Assembly (NCBI RefSeq): GCF_947179165.1
Contig: NC_077242.1
Location: 29,209,597 to 29,273,596, forward strand
DNA length: 64,000 bases
Direction of reading: 5' to 3'
From: Solanum dulcamara
Taxonomy: Eukaryota; Streptophyta; Magnoliopsida; Solanales; Solanaceae
The notes under the pieces are model-generated. The model was given only the letters and a program-made list of their open reading frames with translations. It had not been told where the DNA came from and did no database searches. This document shows, piece after piece, positions 44,822-58,094 of the stretch; positions within the stretch are counted from its first letter, which is position 1; each line of letters begins with the position of its first letter. Made by a program: the position numbers and the translations under genes.

Positions 44822-47208
44822 GATTGAAAACTGATTTAGGGCATTTGATTCAGGTAAAAATCGCGATTTTAATTGCAGTTGTGTCCATTTTCGGATTGAG
44901 TTTATGAACAACTTTGAGTAATTGTTTCTGGACCTATATAAACCCGATTTTGGTGATTCAAGGGTATAAATTCAAGAGAATGTCGTGAGAAATCTCGTGG
45001 TAATCTCAGAAACGTGAGGAGAAGCTTCGTTTGAGGTAAAACTATGTTTTAGTTACTAATTTAGTCATTTTTGGAATGAAATTTTGTGGAATTTTGGAAG
45101 AGTGTATCTTGGTCAATATAATTCCGTTTTGAGTGATTCTTGAGGCTAGATTATGGGTCTTTTTGCAAGAAACGTCATGGTGTAATTTTTTTTGATTGAC
45201 AGGTTTTTGTTTTTGAGAAATCGACGTGTAAAGAGGCTGCCTTATATTGTTTTCGTAGTTTGAAAATATGGGAATTGATTGTTTGATCGTCTTACGTAAT
45301 TTTCCACCCCGAATTATGTTATAAATCTGATTTGTGAGCTTGGGGTGACGTTTAGAACCTATTTTGGGGGTCAAATCCATAATTTCGTATGTGGGTCCCA
45401 CATTTTCTATTTTAGTCTCTAAAATTGGTCAGTCTCCAAAAATTTTGAAATTAGTATCTAAACGACCATGTTGACATCGTGGTTCTATTTTTGACAGCTT
45501 GGAAATATTCTGAGGTAGTTTGGAAGAAAACATCTCCAACACAGTAATTTAGAGCCCGCGTATTTAGCCGACAGGTAGGCTACGGTTTTACCTTATCTTT
45601 AGATTGAGCTGGAATATGTGAAAGCATGTTGAAATAGTTGGAATTTGGGTTGGATAGTTTGATTGTATATCTTAGGTGGTAGAAATCATGCTTTAGGCTT
45701 ATTATCAAGTTTTTGGATATTTAGAAGCATGTGTATCTTGTCGTTATTTGTTAGTATTATAAGGAGAGTTGAATGAGCATGTTGTTGATACTATGGGGTA
45801 TGTTGGCCTTAGTATAGGATGTAAACTTGCTTTAGATATCCCAACGTTGTTCCGATGGACTTAGATCCTTATAGAATGGTGTAGTGGGCTAGTGCCTGGT
45901 AGTTTGGCCTTAGTTAGGCATTACCCTTACTCTTAAAAATATCTTCATGCATCCATCGATACAATTGTGACTTTCATGATGCGTCAGCAATATTAGATTT
46001 CATGATCGTTGAATTTGTCTCCGGTTTCATTTTTGGTGGCATATCGGTTGACTAATTTGGGAAAAGATTTTTGGTACTGTTGTCTTCTAGTTGGGAAGCA
46101 GAATGTTTGGCATCATGGGATAAATTATCTGTGAGCATCTGGTATTAAGTCCTAACCTACGTTATGAATTATCGAGGAGCATCCGGGTACTCAGCCCCGA
46201 CCTCTACAGACTTGCTAGTATGACGAGCATCTGGGTACCTAGTCTCGGCCTGGATCATACCGATGTATTATGGTGAGCATCCAGGTACCCAGTACCGTCC
46301 TCTACCACACTTATGTATTATGGGAAGCATCCGGGTACCCAGTCCCTGCCTTGGCCACTTTGATCATTCGGGTGAGCATCTGGGTCCCAGTCCCGGCCTC
46401 GACCCCTAAGTCACCACTAGATCTATTGACTCTTAGAGATTCTGGGTTTGGAAATGATATAGCTAACATCACAGATTCTTGGTTCCTAGCCTTGGTAGTT
46501 GTAGCTATTATGTGTACTCGGCGGGCTTATGGGGTTCGTCTGAGTTCTTATTTAACTTGCGCACGAGTGTCTCGGTTGGGCTTATAGGGGCCCAGTTAGG
46601 TATAGTTAGTTGTAGTTCTCATAGGTAGTACTCTTTTCCTTTTTGATGTTTTTGTTGACTCCTATTTAGGCTATTCTTCTTTTTCATATTGTTTTTACCT
46701 TTTCTACTCAGTCGGCCTATGATGCCTACTGGGTACCTGTTGTCTTAGTGCTCATACTACACTCTGCATCTACTTTTGTGATGTAAGACCGAGCACCAGC
46801 TATCGACGTGGATAAATCAAGCCTATTGCAGTCAACTTCGGAGACTAGGGTGAGTAGTTGACGTTTTTAGATCATTCCTGTCTCCTTCAGCATCAATGGC
46901 CCATCTTTTGCCTTCTAAGACTAGCCAGTTATTATATATATTTTCGATTCACTTTCGAGACTTGTACTCATATTTTATTTTGTAGAAGCTCTGTACTTGT
47001 GACTTCCAGGTTCTGGGAGGGATCTTAAGTTTTTTAAAACATGTTTTGGTTTACTTTCGCTTATTCATTCTATTTACTTTTACAATTCGATACTCTCATT
47101 TAGTTTCTTCCCTCAAACCCATTACTTGAAGTTCCGAGTTGACGGGTTGACTTACCTACTAGAGAGTTATAGTAGGTGTCATCATGACCTAAGGAATGGG
47201 TCGTGACA
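44822..47208 (+). mobile_element. LTR3, segment 3 of 3
   Basis: Resumes GATTGAAAACTGATTTAGG after the LINE-1 target duplication and ends GGGTCGTGACA before the PBS of element C. It contains the TATA box (44935-44942) and the 50-bp minisatellite (46133-46405). The three LTR3 segments add to about 3.49 kb, close to LTR1, so apart from the LINEs and a 48-bp loss the LTR is complete. Confidence 0.88.
46133..46405 (+). repeat. About 50-bp minisatellite in LTR3
   Basis: Same GAGCATCYGGGTACCCAG units as LTR1 16853-17131, six degenerate copies, in the same LTR position. Confidence 0.82.
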
Positions 47209-47211
47209 AGT

Positions 47212-47223
47212 TGGTATCAGAGC
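47212..47223 (+). other. PBS of array element C
   Basis: TGGTATCAGAGC, three nt past the LTR3 edge. It matches initiator tRNA-Met over 12 nt, then diverges (TCTACG) from A and B. Confidence 0.85.
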
Positions 47224-47416
47224 TCTACGTTCATTGGTCTCACTTATACAGAGCTAACATCTAGTAGAGTCTCGCAGATGGGTATGGAGACGTACGTAAC
47301 TTATCTTCGGGAGGCTACATGATGTCATTAGGAACATTCTCTATGTTGTATCATTTCGTGCAGTGTTGTGTCTTATTGATTTTGTGAAATCTTATTTGTT
47401 CCAGTCTTTCACATGA

Positions 47417-48680
47417 ATGGTTTGTACGCACAGTACCACCGGTCGTGATAATGCACCAAGGCCTGGCATGCCTAGAGGTCGTCCTTGCGGGACAAGTAGG
47501 GGAGCAGCACCAACTCCCGACCCGGAGATAGAGCTAGAGCTGTAGAGGAGCATCAAGACACTCCTATTACTACTCAGCAAGAGAGACCACCACAAACCAG
47601 CACAGCCTCCAATTGCACTAGTTATGACCCCAGCACTACAGGCAGCAATTGTGCAGCTCCTCACGGCTATTGGGGTTATACCACAGGCCCCAACCCCAGT
47701 AGTAGGCAAACCAGCATCGCAGGATCCACCCATTCAGCTGGCACCTGAGATTCAACTGGCTCCACCAGTTGTTGCACCCCCACCAGCAGTTCTAGAGGGT
47801 ATGATGTCATTATATGATGCGAAGATGTTAGGGGTATTTTAGAGGTTGCCAGCCCCGATATTTTCTGGATTCACTAGCGAGGATGCCATGGAGTTCTTGA
47901 CTACCTGTCAAGAGTAGCTCCATTCCTTGGGTCTTGTGGAGTTCAGAGGCGCTAACTTCATTGCTCACCAGTTCAGAAGGGCAGCCAGACAGTGGTGGCG
48001 CTCTTATTTACAGTCCAGATCAGTTGGGTCACCACCATTGACATTGACCCAGTTCTCAAAGGCTTAATTGGCTCGATACATCCTTAGAAGTATTCGGGAC
48101 CGACTTCGAGATCAATTTACACGGTTAGAGCAGGGACACATGATGATTGTAGAGTACGAGGCTAGATTTCATTAGCTTTCCCAATATGCCACTATGATTC
48201 TACACACTGAGGATGAGCGGGTACGATGTTTTATGCATAGATTAAGACCTTACCTGAGGTTGGGGACCGAGCACCTTATTTCTATGGTCTACACTTTTCT
48301 GGATGTGGTAGATCATGCCCGTACGATCAAAATTATTCATCGCCAAGCCCAAAGGGGCAGCGATAAGAGACCCAGGCATCAGGGTAGCTTCAGTGGATCC
48401 CATTCTAGAGGCCATGATAGTTATGACAGGCCCCGCTAGTGATTCCATCAAGATAGGTACCAGCAGAGTAAGTCGAGCCGACCGATTCAGGCTGCCCTGC
48501 CAGCAGTTGAGGGTAGTTAGCCCTATTCGAGAGGTTCTATCGCAGGGCAAAGCTCGAGGGCACCAGGTCCGTTTTCTTCCTACCGCGGACGAGTTATCAT
48601 GGGTTACTCAGCTTCAGGATATTTCGATTATGGCTTATTAGAGCACTGGGCTAAGGAGTGTCCCGGTCGGGTTAGATCAT
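47417..48680 (+). pseudogene. Element C gag pseudogene
   Basis: Start ATG 47417 (MVCTHSTTGRDNAPRPGMPR) aligns with the starts in A and B. A stop appears after EIELEL near 47545. The block MTPALQAAIVQLL and Pro-rich linker are open at 47624-47842, and the second half at 48194-48439 (DERVRCFMHRLRPYLRLG, FLDVVDHARTIKIIHRQAQR) is the best preserved of the three for this part. The knuckle near 48618-48667 reads GYFDYGLLEHWAKECPG, with both N-terminal cysteines replaced. Frame breaks prevent expression as one protein. Confidence 0.83.
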
Positions 48681-48869
48681 TGGTAGTAGCACAACCTCCA
48701 CTAGGAGGTATAGATCGAGGTCATGGTTGCGGCGATGGTCAGCATAGTATTTAGGGAGGTTCCCGGGGAGGTAGGTCAGGTGGTAGGGTGAATGTTTATG
48801 GGGGAGGCCGATATGGCACTTCTATGCTGCTCCGACGAGGGTAGAGGCTTAGGCATCAGATGATGTTAT

Positions 48870-51800
48870 CACAGGTACTATCCTTATTTGTCAGCAGACT
48901 GCTTCAACTTTATTTGATCCAGGTTCCATATAATCCTATGTGTCTATATATTTTGCTCCATGTTTGGGTATTTCTTATGAGTCACTTGAGGTCCCGTTAT
49001 ATGTTTTGAACACGGTAGGGGAGTTTTTAGTAGTGGATCAAGTTTGTAGATCCTGTGTGGTGACTATTTAGGCGCATGAGACTCGAGCAGGTCTTACTTT
49101 ACTTAATATGTTGGACTCTGATATTATTCTGGCCATGGATTGGCTATCCCCTTATTATGCGATTTTGTATTGTTATGCCAAGACTGTTACATTAGCCATG
49201 CCTGGTATTTCCTCGTTCTTATGGTAGGGTATTTATAGTCGCTCAACAACTGGGATCATATCCTTTATGCAGGCCCGATGGCTAGTTGCGTCTGGGTGCT
49301 TAGCGTACTTAGCTTATGTCCGTGATGTGTCCAGTGAGGCCCCTACTATTGATTCAGTTCCTGTAGTTAGGGAGTAAACTAATGTCTTCACTACTGACCT
49401 ACCTGGTCTACCCCCAGAGAGAGATATTGACTTTGCCATAGATTTAGAACCGGGAACTAAGCCTATTTCTATACCACCTTATTATATGGCCCTCGTAGAG
49501 CTCAAGGAGCTCAGCGTGTAGCTTGAGGATCTTCTAGGTAAGGGATTTATTCTCCCTAGTGTGTCTCCATGAGGTGCGCCTATCTTATTTGTTAAGAAGA
49601 AGGATGGAACTATGCGTATGTGTGTTGATTACAAGTAGTTAAACAAGGTGACGGTGAAAAACCGTTACCCCATGCCTTGTATCGATGATCTATTCGATCA
49701 GGTTCAGGGTACGATCGTGTTTTCTAAGATTGACTTGAGGTCTAGCTACCATCAGTTGCGGATTAGAGAGGTTGACGTTCCTAAGACTGTTTTTCGGACT
49801 CGCTATGACCACTATGAGTTTCTTGTGATGTCTTTTGGGCTTAGCAATGCCCCCACAACTTTTATGGACCTTATGACTCGAGTTTTCAGACTTTATCTTG
49901 ACTCTTTCATGATTGTATTCATCAATGACATACTGGTATACTCGCGTAGTAGGAAGGAGCACGAGCAACACTTGAGGGTTGTGCTTCAGACTTTGAGAGA
50001 TCAGCAGCTTTATGCTAAATTCTCAAAATGTGAGTTTTGTTTGGAGTCCGTAGCATTTCTGGGACATGTGGTGTCCAGAGAGGGTATCAGAGTGAATCCG
50101 ATTAAGATTGAGGCTATTCGTGGTTGGGCTAGGACCACATCTGTTATGGAGATTCAGAGTTTCATTGGATTGGCTGGGTATTATAGACGATTTATTAAGG
50201 GTTTCTCTACCATTGCAGCCCCATTGACCAGTTTGACCCGCCAAGATGTTCCATTTGTGTGGTCCGAGGAGTGTGAGTCAAGCTTTGGAAAGCTTAAGGA
50301 GTTTCTTACCACTGCTCCTGTTCTGAACCTACCAGTTGAGGGAGAGAGTGCACGAGGAAAACTACCCCACCCATGACTTAGAACTGACGACGTTAGTTTT
50401 TGCGCTCAAGATATGGAGGTACTACTTATATGTAGTCCATTGTGAGATATATACAAATCAGCGCAACTTATAGTACATTATGAGTCAAAAAGATCTTAAT
50501 TCTAGATAGCGGCGTTGGATTGAGGTACTAGCCAATTATGACATTTCTATTCTTTACCACCCAGGCAAGGCGAATGTAGTATCAGACGCCTTGGGCCGGA
50601 AGATGGGAAGTATGGGTAGTTTAGCTTACTTGTCTGCTGTGGAGCGACCCCTAGCCTTAGATATCCGGTATTTGGTTAATCGGATGGTCAGGTTGGAAAT
50701 CTCGGATTCCGAACCAATTTTGGCTTTTGTGGGAGCTTGATCGTCTCTACTAGACCAGATTCGTGGATGGCAGTTTGAGAGTGGAGAATTAGTAAATCTT
50801 TGAGAGTTAGTATTACGAGGCGAGGGTGGCCAGGCCTCTATAGATTCTGATAGCATACTAAGGTTTGATGGTCGCCTTTGTGTTCCTAGAGTTGGAGACT
50901 TCATTCAGTTGATCCTTCACGAGGCCCACGATTCCAAATATTCTATCTATTCGGGCACCGCGAAGATATATCAAGATTTGAGATGGCATTACTAGTGGAG
51001 TGGTATAAAGAGAGATATAGCTGAGTATGTATCCCATTGTTTAAGTTTCTAGTAGGTTAAGGTGGAGTATTAGAGGCCTGGTGGAGTCTTTCAGAGATTA
51101 CCCATTCCCGAGTGGAAATGGGAATGAATTACCATGGACTTCGTGATGGGATTGCCTTGATCATCCAGAGGTAATGATGGTATTTGGTTCATCGTTGATC
51201 GATTGACCAAGTCAGCGTATTACTTGCCAGTACAGTCCATTTTTACTGCAGATCATCTAGCTCGAATCTATATTCAGGAGGTGATCCATCTGCATGGTGT
51301 ACCGATATCCATTATATCAGATAGGGGATCTTAATTTACTTCCAGTTTTTGGAGGGCCTTTTAGAGAGAGTTGGGCACCTAGGTTTATCTTAGTACGACA
51401 TTTCATCCATAAACCGACGGTCAGTCAGAGCATACTATTCAGGTTCTGGAGGATATGTTGCGAGCTTGTGTATTAGAGTTCAAGGGTCATTGGGAGCAGT
51501 ACTTAGCTTTGGCAGAGTTTGCGTACAACAACAGCTACCACTCTAGTGTTCAGATGGCCCCATTTGAAGCCTTATATGGTAGGCTTTTTCATACTCTGAT
51601 TGGTTGGTTTGAGTCTTCAGAACCTGGGCCACACAGTACCAATTTACTTCAGTATGCCATAGCTAGAGTTTGGGTTATTCAGGAGAGATTGAGGAAAGCT
51701 CAGAGTAGGCACCAGATTTATGTTGATCGCAGGCGTCGGCCTTTGTGCTTTGAGGTAGAAGATCGGGTGTTCTTATGGGTATCGCCCTTGAAGGGCGTGA

Positions 51801-52229
51801 TGAGATTTGGCAGGCCGGGTAAGCTTAGCCTCAGGTATATCGGGCTGTTTGAGATTCTGAGGAGAGTTGGAGAGGTCGCTTATGAGTTGGCTTTGCCACC
51901 AGCATTTTCAGCTATACACCCTATTTTTCATGTTTCTATGCTGCGCCGGTACATTCCAAATGAGTCTCACGTGCTTCAGTATGACTCTGTTGAGTTGGAT
52001 GATCGCCTGACTTTTGTTGAGGAGCTAGTTGTTATTCTAGCCAGAGATGTTCGCCAACTTTGTTCTAAGTCTATTCATGTGATTAAGGTCCAGTGGCGCC
52101 ATTGTCCAATCGAGGAGGCTACATGGGAGACCGAGCAGGAGATGCAGGAGAGTTCCCCAGCTTATTTGACCCTCTAGGTATACTCTTGCCCTTACTTTCG
52201 CGGACGAAAGTTCTTTTAGTAGTGGATAT
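48870..52229 (+). pseudogene. Element C pol pseudogene
   Basis: Protease keeps LFDPGS (Asp codon 48916-48918), followed by a stop. RT is open from 49648 to 50376 ([30 protein letters not shown]) but the catalytic box reads FINDILVYS (Asn codon 49924-49926), as in A. About 95 bp equivalent to A 21072-21166 is deleted at about 50347, removing the first catalytic Asp of RNase H. Integrase runs about 50900-51750 and shares two stops with A (51158-51160 and 51410-51412). The chromodomain-type tail at 52080-52150 reads VIKVQWRHCPIEEATWETE, better conserved than in A. A 1-nt loss near 52149 causes early termination at 52175-52177. Confidence 0.86.
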
Positions 52230-52379
52230 TATAATGACCCTGATGGTCATTTTTTTGGAAATTTTGTAAAACCCCTCCCTTTAAATACTCCGAGTCATTT
52301 CTAATTATTACCGGGTGTTGATTTTTAGAAAATCCCATGAAAGGTTAAGTCCTTGGAAATTCTGAGTTTCATAAGCTTT
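52230..52379 (+). mobile_element. LTR4, segment 1
   Basis: Starts TATAATGACCCTGATGG, homologous to the other array LTR starts with decayed ends; 150 bp are present before LINE-2. Ends with AGTTTCATAAGCTTT (52365-52379), the left target duplication of LINE-2. A short block (AATGACCATTTT in LTR2) is partly lost near 52270. Confidence 0.85.
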
Positions 52380-52398
52380 TTTATGGGAATAGACCCTA

Positions 52399-52420
52399 CA
52401 CGAGGCTCCCACCTCTCGTG
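52399..52420 (-). other. Conserved LINE 3'-end hairpin (LINE-2)
   Basis: CACGAG and CTCGTG pair around AGGTGGGAGC on the minus strand. The hairpin is intact although the rest of LINE-2 is heavily mutated. Confidence 0.65.
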
Positions 52421-53887
52421 CACAGTCAGGGGTTGAGCATCACCCCCAAGCCTTATTATAAATAACAAATAGAAAAATACAAGGAGGGGAACATAAACCT
52501 TACCTCTTCTCCTAGGTTGGTTCATAAGTCGGCTAACCTACAAAGGTCAGCTGACTCATCCCCAAATACAAAAAAAGACTATCTAGAAACTAGAAAGCAA
52601 TAAACCTATGAGAGGACTCCTCCCGGTACAAGTCAACTAAGAAAGCATAAATGAGGGAGACTCTCTCCTTCTATGAGAAAAAAGAAAGTAACCTACACTA
52701 GTCATATTCAACTACGCTACGTATCATACATAGCTAAATTGAAGAAGAACAAGTATACGAAACTTCTATGTCGCATGGGGTGAGAAAATTCTTTTCATCT
52801 TTGCCCTTTTTAGTCTTGTCGTATCAAGTAAGTCTAAATAGAAGGATGTATAAGAGCTAAGGAGGATGAAAAAAGGGGGAAAATATAGAGTTATAGCAGG
52901 CCGCAACTGGAGTTGTTGGTGAGGATGATGTGGGGTTGAATTATTGTAAGTTGCAGCTTGTATGTGATGCAGCTGTGGCTTGAACTACTGCTTGAAGGTT
53001 CAACTGATGGTTCTTTTCACCTTGGAGGGTGCTTATGTGCCTGCACACAAACAAATAAGCAAGTAAATAGCTCCAAGTAGCTTGGATGCAGGAGGGCTAC
53101 TTCAGGTGTTGTAGCATGGTAGCTGGAATGGATGAATTGTTGGCTACCCATCCAAGTGCAACCATGCACTTTGTAATCCCTGCACCTGCAATAAAATAAA
53201 CAACAACCCTGCACAATGAGGTACAAAGGCTGAAGATCTGAGGTTCATTGGCAGCTGCTTGAGTAGCAATATTACAAGAGGCTCAGCAGTGTGCATAATC
53301 TTAAGAGCTTCCAGGTTGGTGCACTCCAGTGTTGCAGTGATTGAAGTAGCCAGCATGAAATGTAATGGATCTCTAGATGGTTTCTTTGATACTTGTTTGC
53401 ATTGTAGGAAGTCTAAAGGAGTCTTCATCTTCAAAGAGATGTTGCCTTTCTTTAGTGTGCTTGCACATAACAACTTAACAAGAAACAAATAAAAAATAAA
53501 GATGCTCCAAGAGTGCTTAAAAGTGTTATAGTTGTCTAGTATATCATGCTTGTGCAAGCTGTAGTATCCTGCAATAGAGAGGCATGCTGATTTATGTTGC
53601 AGTTCTGCAAGCTCTTGGGAAAAAGAAGATGATGAGCGACTGGTGGTTGGTTTTTGCAGGTCTCTAATGTTCCTCCACAAGATGTAACAACCAATAGAGG
53701 GGAGGGGCTGCAGCTCTGTGATTATACCTACAGGGCAGAAAACAAAGGGAGGGGAGCTTATTCTAATTCTAGATGCAAGATTAGAGTTTATGAGACTAGA
53801 GGAGCAAGAACTAAGGGAGATTGTCCCTTTTACAGTGGCCCTAACTATGAATTCTTCAAAGACAATATAACTATGAAGTAGATACAT
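52421..53887 (-). other. LINE-2 3' region
   Basis: About 1.5 kb past the ORF2 stop. One minus-strand frame of 247 codons (53887-53144) is open; I recognise nothing in it and it does not resemble the 3' frames of LINE-1. The duplicated module of LINE-1 is absent. T-rich tracts ending TGCAGG (minus strand, near 53065-53036 and 53195-53172) resemble those in LINE-1. The part from about 52380 to 52860 is clearly shared with LINE-1 (for example the GGAGTCCTCTCA-like and CTACGTAGCGTAG-like blocks). Confidence 0.5.
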
Positions 53888-56800
53888 TCAGGTTGAAGAA
53901 TAAGTTAGTGCACTAGGAAGTACTGCAGGGGAGAAGTCAGGGTGCTTCTTGATCCTCTTGTTTTTTCTTCTCCTGAAGTTAGCCATGCCCAGTTTATCCA
54001 TTTCCATATAAGCTTTGGTTTCTTTAGGGAGGTCTTGCTTGGTGAAGAAGAGTTCAGGAGAAGTGCATTTGTGGCTATGTTTAGACAAGGAATCAGCTGT
54101 GTAGTTGGCTTCTCTGAAGATGTGGTTGCAGCTGAAATCTTGGAATTGGCTGATGATGTTCTTTAAGCTGTTCAGCTGCTCCTTGATGGGCCAAGGGGGT
54201 TTTGCTTCTTGTTGCATCCACTTGGTAAGAAGCTGAGAATCTACCTCTAAGTTTACTTGTGAGTAACCAAGATGAAGGCACCAAGAGAGACCAAAGATGG
54301 CAGCCTTGATCTGTGCTTGATTGTTAGTTCCTACACCTAGGAGGGTTGCATAGGCAAAAATGAGATCACCATGAGCATTCCTAAGGAGGCCCCCTCCACC
54401 AATGTTGCCAGGGTTGCCAAGGGCACTGCCATCAGTGTTAAGCTTCACCTTGGGAGCAACTGGTTTAAGCCAACATGTAGGGGTTACTTTGGTATCATGA
54501 AAGCACTGCTCAACCAAAGGACCAGGTCCTTCTAGTTATTAGGCCAGACCATATAAGTAAAAGTTGTGGTGAGAAGGTTGTAGGTGTCTTTGAAGATGGA
54601 GAACTTGATTCTAGTGAGATTAGACTGCTTCCCACCATATTTGGAAGCACATCTATTCTTCCATAGATTCCAACAAATGAAGATAGGAGTTGCATAGAGA
54701 ATGAGTTTGTGGTCCTCATTCTTATGCTTTAAAGTCCACCATCTCATTAGCAGGTTTCTAAGGGGAGTGTAATCAGTATTAATGCCCAAAGAGTCAGAAA
54801 ATAATCTCAATACATTATGAGCAAAGGATCCTGCAACAAAGGTGTGATCAATGGTATCCTGGCCAGGTTTATAACAACAATATCATTGAGAGAGAGCTCT
54901 TCCAAAGTTGATCAGCTTCTCATTGTTAGGTAATTTCCCTCTAATGGCTCTCCAGACCAAGAAGGAGCATTTGAAAGGAATACACTTGTGCCAAGTACAT
55001 GAGTTCAGCATAGTCTTTGTCCTTTTATCTCTGATGATCTCCTATGCAGAGGAGCAACTGAACTCCCTATTGGCACTAGGGATCCAGCAAGGCAGGTCCT
55101 AATCGAGGGGTTGGTAGATGAACTGAGTTGCTAAAATATTAGGGACAAATTAAGGAGGGGCTTCTTGGATGATGAGATCCACATTCCATTGGCCATTGGT
55201 TAGGAAAGATGAAACTTGGGTGTGGTTAAGCCTACAGCTATTAGCAGAAAAGTGTGCTAAGGGGCCAACACCTAGCCAATTATCCCACCAGAAAAGGCAA
55301 GAGCCAGACTTGATTTTCCACTGAATGTGTGGCTCAATGTTGTGCTTGTTGTTCATCAGATGCTTCCAAGTTAGGGACTGACCAGTGTGCCATTTTTTGG
55401 AGATGATGTTGGCCCTCTAATAGTATTTGTCCTTAAGAAACTCTCCCCACAAAGTGTTCTTAGTTTTGAGGGTCCACCACTACTTGTACTGAAAGGATTT
55501 AGCAACATCATTGATTTCTCTAACTCCTATACCCCCTTTATCACAAGGATAAATAAGATTCTTCCATGAGGACCAGTGGTACATTCTCTTATCATTTTTC
55601 CACCCCCAGAAGAAGTTAGCAGTGATGCTTTGGATCTGCTTGATGATGGTAGAGGGAGGGGTGTTGGATGATAACAAGTGTATTGTCATGGATTGAATAA
55701 CATGCTTGACAAGAATAGCTCTTCCCCCATAGCTCAATATTTTTGCATGCCAGCCAGTGATCCTGTTAACAACCTTTGCAATAAGATCAGAGTAATAGAT
55801 AATTATTTGCCTTCCAATGTAAATAGGACACCCCAAGTAGGTTATGGGACTACTCTTTTGGCTAAATCCAGTGATCCTCTTGATTCTCAAGACAGTAGCC
55901 TTGAAGGCATTGGATGGAACCATAAAGTGATTCTTTTGTTTGTTGATCAATTGTCCAGATACCTTTTCATAAGCATCTAAGGTCTCTATGATGAGAGTCA
56001 AGGTCTACTTCCTTCCAGAGGCAAAGATAATGATATCATCAGCAAAGCTAAGGTGGTTGATTTGAGGCCCCTTTTGATCCATGAAGAAACCATGAAACTG
56101 AGGGTGGTGATGAAGATTGCTCATGAGCCTAGAGAGAACTTCAGCTCCAAGGATGAATAATGCTAGGGATAGAGGATCACCCTGATTGAGACCCCTTGTA
56201 GAATGAAAGAAACCATGCCTGGATCCATTAACTATAACAGAGTACCAATTATCTAACATGATTCTCCAAGCCATGTCAATAAATCTTTCACCAAATCCCA
56301 TTCTTCTCATAACCAGACAGGTGTAGGACCATGATACCCTATCATAAGCTTTGGCCATATCAAGCTTGATCACAACATTGCCCCCTATGTTAGGCTTTTC
56401 GATCTGGTGGATGATTTCCTGGGCCAACATGATATTCTCAGATATGCTCCTATTCTTAACAAATCCAGATTGGTTAAGAAAGATAAGATTAGGAAGGATA
56501 GGTGCAAGTCTAAGACAAAGGAGTTTGGAAATGATTTTGTTGGTGAAATTACTCAAACTTATGGGCCTGAATTCAGAGATTTTGGTGGGGTGGTTTACCT
56601 TAGGGAGAAGAACCAAACAGGCATGAGAGAAATACTTAGGCATAGTCTAACCACAGAAGAAGGAAATGACAACACTAAGGAGGTCTTCTTTGATGATGTC
56701 CCAGCATACTTGGAAGAATTTGCCATTCATCCCATCAAGACCAGCTGCTGAGTTGGGATTCATGGAAAACACCACAGTTTTCAGCTCTTCCATAGAAGGT

Positions 56801-58094
56801 ATGGCTTAAAGGGCCTCATTCTGCTGATCAGTAACCATAGGAGTCATGCACTGAAGGTCCTGTTGTTGAATATACTTCTCTTCTCCAGTAAAGATTTGTT
56901 GAAAACGGTTACAAAATGCTTCAGCTATCTCAGCATCACCTTGCACCCAAGAGTCTTTATTATTTTGGATCCTATGAATGTACAGTTTCCTTCTCCTGCC
57001 TCTAATCAAAGCATGGAAGTAGCTAGAATTCATATCACCCTCTTTGAACCAGTGCAACTGAGATTTCTACCTGAGAATGGCATCCTCCATTTTCATGTAT
57101 CTAATATATTCAGCATTGATATCATGAAGCTTGGACATGTTATCATTGGAATTCATGTTGATTAGGTTTTCTTCAGCTTGTCTAACAGCTTCCTCATACT
57201 CTTTGACTTTAGCATAAATATCACCAAACTTATTCCTGGACCAATCACTAAGAGTGGTGGCAAGTCTCTTCATATTTTTGTGGAAGATCCACATAGGATT
57301 ACCCTCTATGTGTCTACTCCAAAAGTTTTTAACAAGCTCCATAAAAGAAGGATGTTTAGGACAATAATTAAGAAACTTGAAATACTTGATGGGGTTGTGA
57401 TGTTGATCAACCATTTCCAAGAGTAAAGGGCAGTAATCAGAGCCCACAAAGGGAAGATGAGTGATGGAGGTAAGGGGCATGGTTTCCATCCATCTATCAT
57501 TAGCCATCCCCCTATCTAGTCTCTTCCAAATTCTAGACATGATGCCCCTCTGGTTGCACTAGGTGTACTTTTGTCCAGTGAAGCCAAGATATTGCAAGCC
57601 ACTAGCCTCTATAGTACTAATGAACTCAAGGCTTTTTCTCATATTACACATGAACCTTCCAAGTTTTTCTTCAGGATCAGTAATAACATTGAAATCGCCT
57701 AGAGTACACCATGAAAGAGATGTAGTGGACTGCTGTAGAATGTTATCCCGGAGAGGCCTTCTGAGATGATCCTTACACTTGGCATATACAAAAGTAGTAA
57801 TAAACTGATTAGGGCTAATTACATGATTGATTTCAAAAGTGATCAGTTGTTCCTCATTCTCCAAGATAGTGTAATTCATATCTTTTGTCCAAAAAATACA
57901 AATCTTACCATTGGATTATGAGTGGCATAGTCCATATTGAGATGGTTTCTGAAGTATTGCAGCTGAGTGTTATCAGATAAAGGTTCCACAATAGCAATGA
58001 TAGAGATATAATGAATGTTTTTGAGGAGTTTAATTCTTTCCATGGCTCCTTGGGTATTAATACCCCTCACATTCCAACTAAGGATACTAATCAT
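53888..58094 (-). pseudogene. LINE-2 ORF2 pseudogene
   Basis: Starts at ATG 58094-58092 (MISILSWNVRGINTQGAME), overlapping the ORF1 stop. Endonuclease: LGDFNVITD is kept, but the motif equivalent to GSDHCPLLLE reads GSDYCPLLLE (about 57440), replacing the catalytic His. RT: KLDMAKAYDRVSW, GLNQGDPLSLALF, HLSFADDIIIF, so the catalytic Asp pair is intact. RNase H at 54450-54060 keeps LNTDGSALGNPG, NNQAQIKA and LEVDSQLLTKW; note Gln where LINE-1 has the catalytic Glu of NNQAEV. Frame changes lie near 57890 and 54530 and there are at least eight stops. It is inactive. Confidence 0.9.
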
